DNA of 64,000 bases, from NCBI GenBank assembly GCA_010093605.1, contig MU004181.1, forward strand, positions 1,948,060 to 2,012,059, written 5' to 3'. This document shows, piece after piece, positions 1-10,546 of this stretch (positions are counted from its first letter, which is position 1; every line of letters starts with the position of its first letter). Source of the stretch: Lophium mytilinum (taxonomy: Eukaryota; Ascomycota; Dothideomycetes; Mytilinidiales; Mytilinidiaceae). A program made the translations under genes and the position numbers. The notes under the pieces were generated by a model. That model saw only the letters and a list, made by a program, of their open reading frames with translations, searched no databases and was not told the origin of the DNA.

Positions 1-835
1 GTCCATGTTAGCCCACTCGTCAAACGGCTGCGGCGGGCTGACGTCCTGCTGCTCGATCATGTCTCCGGGTTGCTGGTGCTGCTGCTGCAACGGAGATAGC
101 AAGGCCTCTTGGTCGGGCATATTGACAGGAATCACGGGCTGGAAGTGGGATGAGTTTTCTGCCGTGAAACTGGTGGGCGGCGCATGTTGAAACGAGTCAA
201 GATCCATATCTGGAGCCCCATCGATGCAGAAGTCCAATTCGGAGCCGAGATGGAAGTAGTCATCCACCCGTCGGGTCTGCGTAGGCGAGAACGTGCCTCC
301 TGATGCTTGCGAAGAGCGCGAAGCGAGGTCGTTTGCTGGCTCTATGGCTGCACCTGATGGACTTGCCTGAGGGGCATCCTCGGGCGGTTGGTTCGCGAGC
401 GCAGCCGGACGGCCGACATTGATGGTGTCGCTGGTGTCGAGCTGCCGTCGTTGCCCAGCGGGGGGAGCGGCGGCGGTGTCAACCGGATGGATGGACCTTT
501 CGTGCCTCTGGACTAGGTCTCTGCCGACGGCGTGGTCAGTCTTTGCGCTTTAATAGCGGAGGGCCGAGGGGAGACTTGCTTGCGGGCGTAGCGACGTGTG
601 CAGAAGCGGCAGGCAAACGGCTTCTCTTGAGTGTCTGCAACACCGGTGAGGCCAGGCCGGCGGCGGCGGAGAGGCGAGCGCGAGGTGTAAACTTACGAAC
701 GCGTTCGTGGCGGGCACAGTGCTCGCTCCGCTTGAACTCGCGGTGGCAGCTCCGGCACTTGTGGATTCTTCTTGGCCGACCCGTCTTAGTAGTGGAGGTG
801 TCTGGCGGTGGAACCTGCAGGTCGGTGAGAGACAT
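1..835 (-). CDS. C2H2 zinc-finger transcription factor, 3' end outside window
   Basis: Nuclear DNA-binding regulator; only the N-terminal part is in the window. Proposed exons are 835-697, 634-580 and 520-1 (open at the edge). Joining them gives two adjacent C2H2 fingers: C27/C30/H43/H47 and C55/C58/H71/H76, linked by the classical TQEKPF linker. Recognition-helix residues (-1, 3, 6) are R36/H39/R42 and R64/L67/R70, close to the Adr1 type. Downstream the chain is Q/P/S-rich and acidic; a fungal_trans domain further on is likely but not visible. Intron 1 (696-635) is GT-AG. Intron 2 (579-521) appears to use a GC-AG donor, the only choice I found that keeps the second finger in frame. The Met at 835 was chosen because translation further upstream looks non-coding. 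It neighbours a catabolic cluster and may regulate it (inference). Confidence 0.85.
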
Positions 836-1722
836 TGGGCGTGTCCACGATGGGGGAGGGGAGTGGTGGAGGCGGGGATGGGTGCGGAGGGGATCGTGTC
901 GGGGGTGGATGCGAAGCTGAGCAGTATGGTTGCCAAGCCGGCATGTTCGAGCTGCTCGGTCTGCCGAGCGTGAAGGCCAGGGGAGCAGCCGATCAAGCGG
1001 GGAAGGGGCCTGGGCGGTCTGTGCTGAGGCTAATTTTGACCATCCTTCTCGACATTTTGCACACAGAACTCGCATGCACCGAAAGCTTCTACAGAGCTAT
1101 ATTCTAGCTACACGATTGCACTTTGGCCTTATCGTAGTCATCAGGAATACTGCCATTGCGTTCTTGACAGGCTCAAAGGCAGTCTTACTATCTCCCAATA
1201 GTCTGAACCACGCTCAAGTTCCAGGACAATATCATCGGTGCTTTCAGACACAAATATCGTGCTAGAACGGACTCTTCGTGCATGACTCAAGCATTCCTAG
1301 ACGGAAAATCAACATTGACACTGCGAGTGCTCGCCTTGCATTATCTAGCTAATCTTCTGCGTATTTAGTAAGCCTTATACACCATGTTCATGGGCACGCG
1401 TCCCTCACTGCGCTATCACGTGGCTGTCAGGTACTTACCCCACACCCCGCATTCCCGGTCATACCCCACATTACCGCCCTGGGTTTAGCGTCAATTCCCC
1501 ATACTATCGTCGGCCAATGGCAGGTCAACGTCAGCGAGGGTCTGGACCTACAATGCATCTCGATTGAAGCCACAATTGTGCCAACTTGTAAATAAAAAGG
1601 ATGTCAGGGTAGCTAGAAGATGTTCAAATCAATCGTGCAAACGGCCAGCCTCTCTTAGAACAGCACGCTCTTCTTCAGTCTACTCTTGTACTTTACGTTC
1701 TAGCTCAGATTCGTTTACCACC
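836..1722. other. Intergenic region between TF and MFS transporter
   Basis: Divergent promoter region of about 890 bp. The half near the transcription factor is G-rich on the plus strand and contains GCGGGG at 872-877 and 997-1002. The half near the transporter carries two TACCCCACA motifs and one ACCCCGCA. An in-frame extension of the transporter back to 1564 has no protein-like character and is taken as 5' leader. Confidence 0.6.
1436..1470. promoter_or_regulatory. Two TACCCCACA motifs upstream of MFS gene
   Basis: TACCCCACA occurs at 1436-1444 and again at 1462-1470, with ACCCCGCA at 1444-1451 between them. The same octamer TACCCCAC appears in the other cluster promoters. Candidate binding sites for a cluster regulator; function is inferred from recurrence only. 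Confidence 0.45.
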
Positions 1723-3393
1723 ATGGGCTTTGGAATCCTCGAGGACAAATCAGACCTCGCTCATGTTCCGGGCACTGTTCTCCTCGCCGAGAAGATATCA
1801 CAACCTGGTGACGTTCTCGCACAACTCAAGCATGGCAGTGGAGCAGATGCTCAGATCGTACTCGTCCCACAGCCTAGTGAGGACCCCAACGACCCCCTGA
1901 ATTGGCCATACTGGAAGAAACTGTCCATTGTTGCCATTCTTGTGTACGGCTCTTGCCTATGCGCCGCAACAGTCGGCCCTTTGCTGAACGCAAGCATCGC
2001 TGTGCTCGCCATGGATTTCAAGACATCTTTCAAGGACATCACTCTCATGTCTGGCTATCAACTCCTGGCTGCTGGCTGCTCCGGCCCGATTGTGTCTGCT
2101 CTGGCGAGGAAATATGGAAAACGTCCAGTATTCTTAGCTTCTTCCCTCTTCGCAGTAATAGGGTCAATTATGGGCTCGGCATCCCATTCTTACAATACTC
2201 TACTTGCGGCTCGCATCGTCCAGGGGTTCTCTATTTCCGCATACGAGTCCATCATATTCTCAGTTATTCCGGACCTCTTCTTCCTCCACCAACGTGGACT
2301 GTTCACGGCCATCGTGAGCTTTACGCTAAGCGCTGTCTCCAATTTGAGCAGCGTTGTCGCAGGGGCTGTCACGAACAATCTCGGATGGCATTACCTGTTC
2401 CACCTCCTCATAGTTACCGTGGGCCTACAGCTCATCCTGCTATATCTGTTCGTGCCAGAGACGACTTATCATCGCGACCGTCTTTACGAAGTTGACCTAG
2501 CCTCGACCGACAACCTCCAAGAACTGGCAGAAGCTGAGGCTCGGCACGACCCAAGAACACAGAAAGCTATCCAGGACCTCAAGATCGAGAAGACCGTTAC
2601 AAACACCAGCTCAGTACCTCCGCCCAAGAAGACTTTCATCCAAGAACTTGCAATATTCACGGGCACCCACAGCGACGAAAGCCTCATCCAGCTCGTCTTC
2701 GCTCCGGTATTGTGCTGTCTCAATCTGGGAGTTCTGTGGGTGGTCGTCGTCAGTGGCACCGTGACGTCCTTTTACGTCGGCATGGCCTATGTCGCCGCCC
2801 AGATTTTCTCTTTCCCTCCATACAACCTTACCGCAGCCGGCGTGGGCTACTTGTCCCTTGGACCATTTCTTGGCGGTGCACTCGCCTCCATCGTGTTAGG
2901 TCTAACCAACGACCCTCTGATTATCTGGTTCACAAAACGCAACAAAGGCATCTTCGAGCCTGAAATACGTCTTTTACCAATCATTTTCAGCTCCGTCGGT
3001 GGTGTTGGCCTTATTCTATACGGTGTGCTCGCTCAAAGAGGAGACAACCTTTACCTAGTGGACTTCATGTGGGGCCTTATGCTCTTCGGAGCCGTCTTCA
3101 TCTTCACGTCGGCCTCGGCGTACGCTATCGATGCGTACCGGGACATGAGCAGCGAGCTGTTCATTGCCAGCATGATGTTGAAAAACTTCCTATTTTACGC
3201 TTACAGTTACTTCATGAACGACTGGGCCGCTTCTGCTGGACCAGCCCAAGTGTTTGAAGTTTTTGGCGGCGTGTACTTTGCACTGGCGCTGACTACCATT
3301 CCTCTTTATATCTTTGGAAAGCGATATCGAAGCTTCTGGCATCGTCATAACCTTTTGGAGATGCTTCATGTTCGCACTCACTCTGCGTTTTAG
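1723..3393 (+). CDS. MFS transporter (DHA1, HOL1-like type)
   Basis: Plasma-membrane major facilitator, 556 aa, single exon. The N-terminus carries the MGFGxLED...HVPGT signature and the PNDPLNWP(Y/x)WKK motif just before the first membrane helix, both typical of fungal HOL1-like DHA1 transporters. About twelve hydrophobic segments are visible in two blocks separated by a charged loop (roughly residues 250-310). The start at 1723 has a strong context (CCACCATGG) and fits the family length; the 53 codons upstream do not look coding. As the first gene of the apparent aromatic-degradation cluster it probably imports a substrate, but the substrate cannot be read from sequence. A drug or toxin exporter is the alternative. 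Confidence 0.88.
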   Translation: MGFGILEDKSDLAHVPGTVLLAEKISQPGDVLAQLKHGSGADAQIVLVPQPSEDPNDPLNWPYWKKLSIVAILVYGSCLCAATVGPLLNASIAVLAMDFKTSFKDITLMSGYQLLAAGCSGPIVSALARKYGKRPVFLASSLFAVIGSIMGSASHSYNTLLAARIVQGFSISAYESIIFSVIPDLFFLHQRGLFTAIVSFTLSAVSNLSSVVAGAVTNNLGWHYLFHLLIVTVGLQLILLYLFVPETTYHRDRLYEVDLASTDNLQELAEAEARHDPRTQKAIQDLKIEKTVTNTSSVPPPKKTFIQELAIFTGTHSDESLIQLVFAPVLCCLNLGVLWVVVVSGTVTSFYVGMAYVAAQIFSFPPYNLTAAGVGYLSLGPFLGGALASIVLGLTNDPLIIWFTKRNKGIFEPEIRLLPIIFSSVGGVGLILYGVLAQRGDNLYLVDFMWGLMLFGAVFIFTSASAYAIDAYRDMSSELFIASMMLKNFLFYAYSYFMNDWAASAGPAQVFEVFGGVYFALALTTIPLYIFGKRYRSFWHRHNLLEMLHVRTHSAF

Positions 3394-3962
3394 TATAATA
3401 GGAAGTTAGCTTTATTGGGCCGAGTTAAGGAGCGTTGGCGAAATTACATTCACTAATAAACACCCTCAACTTCTCATGACTCCTACCATCCCTCGGCCTA
3501 TCAAGGTCTTAGTGCAATCGTGCTATTGCTGATGTTCCCCTTTCACTTTTCATCTAGGGGCGCACATAGGGATCAATGCCGACCACTCTCCTGCATGTTT
3601 CCCAGAGCGGAGGCTGGTTCGGCGTAGGGGCGCATATTCAATTAACAGCTGGATATCTTATTCTGTAGATGCAATTGGGATTTCCCTCGGGGTACCACTC
3701 GTTCGTGTAGATCTGACAGGTCTCCAAGAGCCTTATTACCGATAGTTCCTGTATTTAGAAAGGGATGCTCCTATATCTAATCCACCATGATCTCTTCATC
3801 ACCTTCTACGAGCTGTCAGTGTAGTAGTACTCAATCTGAATCACGATACTCTAGGGAGAAGTGGAAGTGAGCAATGACCTTCATTGATGAGCTATAAAGT
3901 CCCATTCAAGAAAACGTGCGTTGAGATTGAGCTAAGTAGGCAAGAAAAAAACCCCTTGCTAA
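3394..3962. other. Convergent intergenic region
   Basis: 3' flanks of the MFS gene (+) and the dioxygenase gene (-). I see no gene, repeat or RNA in it. Confidence 0.6.
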
Positions 3963-5493
3963 TCAATGCTTCGAGTTCCCATTCAGAGTAGTGCTCTTCA
4001 AATTAGCCATAATCTTCTCAACTTCCTCCTTGTGCCCCGAAAAATTATCCACCAGACTGTCCCACATTTTCGGCTCATGCTCATGCTTCTTCTTGCTATT
4101 CCATGCGTACTCCGTGATGGTGAATGGCCTGCTACTCTCAAACATGAAAGCGATGGAACCCTTGGAGATTTGCATGACTGGAGGGTCGGCCTTCGAAGCC
4201 TCGGCGAACTCTTCATACGCAACACCATGAGGTACCATGCCGCACTCGAACGAAACGCTGCCTGGCTGGAACTCATCAGATCGGCCGCCGTAATCTCCAT
4301 ATATGAGGCCCATGAGCTCAGACGCCGCGTTGCGATGATAGTAAGGCGGCCGATACGTGTGAGACGCAACGTCCCAGCGCGGTGAGAAGATCAAAATGTC
4401 TGCCAGCGGAGCCGTCGGATCGCGCGACCTCGCGGTCAGGACACAGAAGATGGACGGGTCGATGTGGTCTACTGAGATGGATCCCACATTGACGAACTTG
4501 GTGAGATCGTACTTGAATGGCACGTAGTTGCCGTGCCACGCAACGACGTCGAATGGGCAGTGCCGCTGGGTGCTCTTAAAGAACTTGCCGCCAAGCTTGT
4601 AGATAATCTCCCATGGATCGTCTTGCGTGACTTCGTAGGCCGCCTTGGGGTGGAGGAAGTCGCGAGCGTTTGCGAGCCCGTTGGCTCCAAGAGGACCTAG
4701 CTCGGGAAGTTCGAAGTTTGAACCCCAGATCTCGAGAATGTATCCTCGGGTAGGGCCATCGACCTTGACTTTGAAGCGTTGGCCTCGTTGGATGATGCAG
4801 ATCTCGCCGGGTTGAACGTAAAGATGTCCATACTCGGTTTGGATATCTAGCGCACCCTGTTGTGGCACAATGCAGAAGTCTCCGTCTGAGTTTACAAAGG
4901 CTCGCTTCTCCATGCTTTGATTGCACAGATAGACGTGTGTAGCTAGACCTTCCCTCAACATGGGATCGCCGGCGCCTGCGATCGTTTTCAGCCCGGAAAC
5001 GAAATCGACCTTGTCGCTGCTCTCCGGAAGATCGAAAGGCAGCCAGGCCAGCTGAGTCGGAGAGACGCGAACCCGAGGATTTATAGGGAGGAAGTTTGAT
5101 TCCGTATCATTATTATCAGGCATGTCGGTCTACGGCCATAGTTAGATCTAAATATATGAATGGGTACGAGAAAGTACTCACAAAGCCTTGATGAGCAACC
5201 GCAGGCCGTGCGCGATACAACCATGCCTTCTTGTTCAAATGCCTCGGAGCAATAAAAGAAGAAGCAGTCAGTTGCTCGGCGTATAATCCAAAGCGAACGC
5301 ATCTGGGGCTATTTTGACCCTGTGGAATGGTACCGGGGATAGCTTCAGACTCAAAGGAATTGCCTAAGCCGGCCATGTACTCGTATGGATCATTCTTCCG
5401 AGTAGCGAACGACGGGACGGCGCCATTCTTCTGCGTCTCGGCCCAGTGGAAAATATCCTGATACTCCTTGGAGTTTGACAGTTCGGCAGGCAT
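3963..5493 (-). CDS. hmgA: Homogentisate 1,2-dioxygenase family protein
   Basis: Non-haem Fe(II) ring-cleaving dioxygenase of the cupin fold. Exons 5493-5182 and 5129-3963; the 52-nt intron has a GTGAGT donor and TAG acceptor. The 492-aa protein begins with the family's YEYMAGLGNSFESEA block and contains YAEQLT...APRH and WLYRxRPxVAHQGF. Iron ligands of the human enzyme (H335, E341, H371) align by motif and exact spacing with H369 (YYHRN), E375 (SELM) and H405 (VPHG). The family opens homogentisate to maleylacetoacetate in tyrosine/phenylacetate breakdown. Here it sits beside a maleylacetate reductase and not beside fumarylacetoacetase or maleylacetoacetate isomerase, so it may be a paralogue acting on another para-diol. 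The symbol marks the family, not a proven orthologue. Confidence 0.9.
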
Positions 5494-6654
5494 GGTGGAT
5501 TTGATGTAATGCTTACACGAAACGAGAAGAAATGGTATTGGGTGACTGGTTTGTATCGATTGGCTCAGTATTTAGATGTGTTGTATATGAATCTATGATG
5601 AATGTGGGGATGGTGGGGTAGTTAAGGGGGCTACTAAAGTGGTCCGATGGGGCGATGGAGGGGCACCGAAATGGGCTGATGGAACATCCCGTGCCGTTTT
5701 TGACTCTGGCAACCGAAATAATGAGACGAACGAAAAGGTCCTTTAGGCAGATGTCTACAATGTAAACTTTTAAAGATCAAGATCTACATTTTTACTAAAG
5801 CTAGTACAGGCCTCTATATCTTCGGTATCTCGCGAGTACATACATTGAACTCCCCGGTATGTCTCGCTAGAATAGCGGACAATTGAGTAACCCGACGGTT
5901 TCCCCATTGGGGTATCTCGTATTGAACGCTGGAAGTAGGACCTGTGGCTTCGTTTAAACCATGATCGTAATGCGAACTTTTGCTAGAACATCCCGGAAAG
6001 GACGATCTTGATGTTTCTATCTACGTGTCACCCCTCCTCTGCCGTCAGGAGACTTGAGACTGTGAAGTATCGATACGGTACGGATATGATCGAGGAGCTA
6101 GACTGCTTAGAGCATAGATTGAGGCATGGAAGTATCTCAGAACTCCCTGGCAGCCAACAAGCTTTAGAGAATACCAGTGGGCCAAAATTCGGAAAATTGC
6201 TGCATTGGTTGACATCAACGTAGTCAAAAGTAGCGATGATGATCGGTATTCGATATGTCTATTATTGCTACTCATATAGAGTGCAAGATTTAATATCTAT
6301 GATCTTAAGCCATATAGAATGTCACATATCGGCTACATCATTGCACTTTGCTGGCTCGGCTTGCATAGAACAACATACTTTGGTGAGTCGGCAAGGGGGC
6401 AGATCAACCAGGAGACTGCGCTCACTCATTGTGAGTATTTTGCTTGCGAATGTCGATACATGCGCCAGCACCAGCTCAAAGCAGGATAGTGAGATTGAAA
6501 GTATGCATGAGGCGAAGTAGAAAGTAGTGATCGAGCCTATTGGACGCAAAGCTTAGTAGAAGCAGGGCTAGGCTACCACAGAGAAGTTTCTATGTAGATG
6601 TTCTTTGAGTGCGACCAACGCGTTCAATTACTATGTGAACCATTTGCGTAGAAT
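5494..6654. other. Intergenic region: dioxygenase promoter and reductase 3' flank
   Basis: About 1.16 kb without a credible gene. It contains the GTGGGGTA motif (5613-5620) and the near-palindrome CCCCATTGGGG followed by TA (5902-5914). Short open frames here lack any protein signature. Confidence 0.55.
5613..5620 (-). promoter_or_regulatory. TACCCCAC motif upstream of dioxygenase gene
   Basis: GTGGGGTA on the plus strand, about 120 bp upstream of the dioxygenase start codon, identical to the core octamer in the other cluster promoters. A related TTGGGGTA lies at 5907-5914. Confidence 0.4.
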
Positions 6655-7789
6655 TTACAGATCTGCTCTAGCATTGTCTCCAGCCCAAGCCCTTCGAATA
6701 AGTTCTTGGATCGACGCCTTCTCCAGCGGTCTCGGGTTAGGGTATGGCTTTGATAGTGCAATCTCAGCCGCCTTGGCGACATCTTCTTCCTTTAGACCAA
6801 AATCTTTCAGTGCCCTTTTTACTCCTAGTCGTTCTAGTAACAGATTTAATCCCTTAATTGCATCTCCGTCGCTATCCGGCAGCACTTCTGCAAGCTTCCG
6901 CATGGCTTCCGGAATTGCGGGAGCATTGTACGCTAGGGCATGGGGCAGAACGATCGTATGTGTCTCGGCGTGAGGGAGATTGAAAGAACCTCCGAGAGTG
7001 TGGCAGAGTTTGTGGTGAAGTGCCATGTCGACACTACCAAGGCAAAATCCGCAAAGCCACGCGCCGTATAGAGCATCTTTCCGGGCATCGATGTCACTTG
7101 GCAGTGAAACTAGGGCCGGAAGTGAGCGGGCAAGAGACCGTATACCTTCAAGCGCGAGGACGCTGACGATTGGATTCTTATTGGCTGCATAGAGAGCCTC
7201 CACTGTCAAGAAGAGTTGCTTATCAGTATGGTCATGGTGACTTTCGTGTCTGGAGAGGCTGACCTGAGTGCGCAATTGCATTCACTCCACTTGTCGCACT
7301 CATCATGGCGGGCAATGTGAGTGTGAGGTCGATGTCATAGATGACTGTTGTAGGAAGAATCGCTAAATCTCTGCGCGTTGTCTTGAGCCCGTCCACCGTC
7401 TCACCCAGTATCGGCGTCATCTCGCTCCCAGCATAGGTGGTCGGAATGCAGATATGCGGCTTGCCGGTTCGTACGCTGAGTGCCTTGCCGAGCCCAATAG
7501 TGCTGCCACCGCCGAGCGAAACGAAGCTATCGACACCGAACGCGTTCACCACGCCTAGTGCTTTCTCGGTGATGTGGATGGGCGTGTGCATAGTCGCTTC
7601 GGAGAAGACATGGTCGGCGGCCGCTCCAAGAGACTTGGCCAGCTCTAGAATGGAACCTTGTTGCTCTGGTGTGGAGAGAAAGAGTGGCGTATGCACTTTC
7701 AGCCGTGCGAGCTCTGCGGCCAGGGTCGACAGTGTGCCTGAGCCAAATATGACTCGGCTGGGATTTCCGTTGTATTCAAAGCTAGCCAT
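6655..7789 (-). CDS. Maleylacetate reductase (iron-type alcohol dehydrogenase family)
   Basis: NAD(P)H-dependent reduction of maleylacetate to 3-oxoadipate, the entry to the 3-oxoadipate pathway after hydroxyquinol or hydroquinone ring cleavage. Exons 7789-7264 and 7202-6655; the 61-nt intron splits the Ser codon of NAIAH-S-VEALYA. The protein has 357 aa, standard for the family. Visible blocks: GGGSTIGLGKA (nucleotide binding), PTTYAGSEMT, TSGVNAIAHSVEALYA, and the His-rich LCHTLGGSFNLPHAETH followed by LPHALAYN, the maleylacetate-reductase version of the metal/active-site region. It starts head-to-head with the esterase gene, sharing a promoter of about 430 bp. High confidence in family and reaction; the upstream pathway is inferred. 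Confidence 0.93.
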
Positions 7790-8220
7790 AATTCAACAAA
7801 ATGTTTGGTGAGCGTTGCAAATCCAGATATCTCGGGCATATCTTCAGATAATGGATATGCAGGGCAGCGTGGGGTCAGGCCCGCAGCAGGTCTGTTTGAT
7901 AGTTAAAAACATTCCTTAAAACAAGACACTTACAGTACAGCAGACGAGCGGAAAGAACAGGAGTCAGCCTAGACTGGATTAGAATGCCTGTTCGTACCCC
8001 ACCTGGCCCTTGATAGCTCCCCTTGCACGTTTGGTTTTGTCTCCTCCGCTTTTTTGATCTCTTCGCCCCGTGGGGCGTGCTGCTCTGAACACGAAAATCT
8101 ACCCCACTTCCGCGGGGAACACCGTTTGGGGAACACAGTCAAGAGTTATGGACAATGCATCTACAGACCGCGGAGGGCTCGCAGAACCTCTAGACAACGT
8201 CTCTATAGTCTCTCTTCGCA
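7790..8220. promoter_or_regulatory. Divergent promoter, reductase / esterase
   Basis: 431-bp shared upstream region. It holds TACCCCACC at 7995-8003 and TACCCCACT at 8101-8109, the latter followed at once by CCGCGG (8111-8116); a second CCGCGG lies at 8168-8173. The octamers match those of the other cluster promoters. Confidence 0.5.
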
Positions 8221-9998
8221 ATGTCTGTCACACTGAATCATGCCTCTCTCGGTGCCCGCCTGGAAGGACTCGAGGTTGGGAAGCTCTGGCAGTTCAGAGG
8301 CATCCAGTATGGAACAATACCCGCCAGATTTGCGCGAGCATGCCCGAAGAAGCTTGAGGGTAGAGTGGACTGTACTCGTTACGGGTATTGCTTCTCAGAC
8401 TGGTGGTCAACACAAATGTTTTCGCTGACTTGAGTAGGCCTCGTTGTCCGCAACTGAACTTCGATGTGCGACACCTTCTCCGTATCCCTCAAGATATCGA
8501 GCTGCCCGCTGAGCCAGAAGACGAATTTCAATGCCTAAACCTAGACGTGACGATGCCGCCTCTCAAGCCAGGGCCCAGGCCTCAGTTGCTGCCTGTTTTA
8601 TTGTGGATTCATGGTATGCTTTGCTGTGTTTCGAGTAAGAGCAGTGCTTACCTAATTCTGTTCTAGGTGGTTCCCAGATTGCGACATTCGGGAGTTCGGC
8701 TTCAGGATTATGTGGTCAGTTTCTTTGCTTCGTATTCCGTCCCCATCTCTACTAGACAACTTTAACGCAAACCCTGTACCACAGATATGACCAGAATTGT
8801 GTCTGACTCGGTAGATCTTGGGTACCCGTTCATAGCGGTGGGTATTCAATATCGGCTGAACATGTTCGCTTTTGGGAACGGCAAAGGAGAGAAGAATCTA
8901 GCTCTCAAAGACCAGAGGCTAGCGATCGATTGGGTTGTGGAACATATTGGAGGATTTGGCGGCGATCCAGTATGAGTTCCCAGCACTCTAAAGTTATACA
9001 AAGTCAGTGTTTGTGTCTAACCTAAGCTAGGCAAACATAACTCTTGCTGGCGAGAGCGCGGGCGCGGTCTTCTGCCATGCACATGTCGTAGCTCAAGCTC
9101 CGATACACCAAGCGATACTTTCTTCGGGAACACTATATCTATCGCCACCATTACCAGTCCAGAATGGCACTGCTCTCATAAACAATGTGGCTAGGGAGCT
9201 CGAGAAACTGGGCCACAAAGATATGGAAACTGCTCCACCGCATATTCTTCTCAAAGCGCAGGCCAATCTCGGCATTAAATCTGTATGGATTCAAATGGAA
9301 CCTGCCTTTGAGGACTGGGAAAATAAAACGGGAAATACTACGCAGTTACTCATTGGAGATGTCGAGTTTGAGGTACGCTTCTACTACAGCTTTTCAATGC
9401 GGAAGGAGACTAACATAGTCAGAGTATCATATGGAGGAATGGAATCGAGATGCTAGAGCCCGATTACATTGCAAAATGCTTCGACAACCTCGGGGACGAC
9501 AGTGCGGCTGTGAAGCGTTTGTACGGCATCTTGCCCGACCGAAGTACATCTTGCAAAATCGGAGCTCTTGACTTGATTACCGACCAGAGGTTCGCGCTAC
9601 CGGTGGAGAAGGTTCAACGGCTATGGTTGAACTCTGGAAAGCCTGCCTACCGGTACTTACTGGATCAGCCAAATCCCTGGCAATCGTCGAATCGTTCTCA
9701 TCATGCTGTGGATTTGGTATTTCTTTTCGGCGTATTCGACACTTCAAATCCAGCAGCAGAAGCTGTTGGAAAGGCGATGCGGACGAAATGGATAGAGTTC
9801 ATAAATGGGAGGGCCCCGTGGGATTCTTCTCGTGCTTTCGCGTTTGGGCCGTATGGAGAGGCGCAAAGTATCGATCAATCTGTGGTAGACATGCGGAGAC
9901 GACGAGCTCATCTAGACCTCGTGAGCAAAGTAGGTTGGTCAAAGTTTAACGCGGCAGTTGTGCCACTGATTATGGGCCGTGTCAGCCTACTCAATTAA
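8221..9998 (+). CDS. Type-B carboxylesterase
   Basis: Alpha/beta-hydrolase of the carboxylesterase/lipase (COesterase) family. Six exons: 8221-8384, 8438-8613, 8667-8714, 8785-8969, 9031-9372, 9423-9998; every junction preserves frame and gives 496 aa. Visible features: RGIQYG near the N-terminus, PVLLWIHGG (oxyanion-hole region), DQRLAIDWVVEHIGGFGGDP, and the nucleophile elbow G-E-S200-A-G followed by the HQAILSSG-like block. The catalytic His is H398 or H399 in RSHHAVDLVFLFG. There is no clear signal peptide, so it is probably intracellular and would cleave an imported aromatic ester (inference). The protein is slightly short for the family (often 520-560 aa). Confidence 0.88.
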
Positions 9999-10546
9999 TA
10001 CTATCGACTCAAACAGCTCGCAGGTGATGATTGAATCCACCTGATGTCCCTCTGAGGAAATACAAGCGATGTGGCCATGATTTGTAGTTCGATATTAACT
10101 TGATCAAGGTAGAAAAGGAACGAAACAAAGTGATAGCAGGAGTGACGGCTGATCAAGGAACAGCCACTGCTAATTATTCATTGACCAGAACCAGCAACTC
10201 CATGGGTTGAACGTGGAGAATTGCTCACTGCGCTCTTACGGCGTACATATCGACCGGAACGTTCACTTACCCATGACGGAAAGCCATTGCGAGAGTGGCA
10301 GGAGAGGGTTCTCGCACAACTCTGCTCAGTCCTGATTGAGCGTAAGGTGTTTGACTGCAACGGGGCTCTTTTCCCGACTCCACACCATCTAGCAAACCCC
10401 GCAAAACCCCCAGAATGCGGGGTATGACAGCCTTGCGTAGTATATCTAACCGTTACAGTTGGAGCAGGGGGTCTTCGCTTTGAAAGGTTGAGCTAAATAT
10501 ATACCGGGCTGGCACTGTAGCCATATGAGCTGAGAATCGACCTCCA
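9999..10546. other. Intergenic region upstream of P450
   Basis: About 550 bp with no gene. Near 10397-10424 an inverted repeat ACCCCGCA ... TGCGGGGT is followed by TA, giving TACCCCGC on the minus strand, the G variant of the cluster motif. Confidence 0.55.
10396..10424. promoter_or_regulatory. Inverted ACCCCGCA / TGCGGGGT motif upstream of P450
   Basis: Two opposed copies of the 8-mer separated by about 12 bp, roughly 120 bp upstream of the P450 start. The right copy extends to TGCGGGGTA, the same core as the upstream sites of the other cluster genes with G in place of A. Confidence 0.4.

Noticed and set aside
536-1075. Long minus-strand frame extending the zinc-finger protein upstream to 1075 and through its introns
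   Set aside because: Reading through the introns destroys the second finger; upstream residues are low-quality, so the Met at 835 with splicing is preferred.
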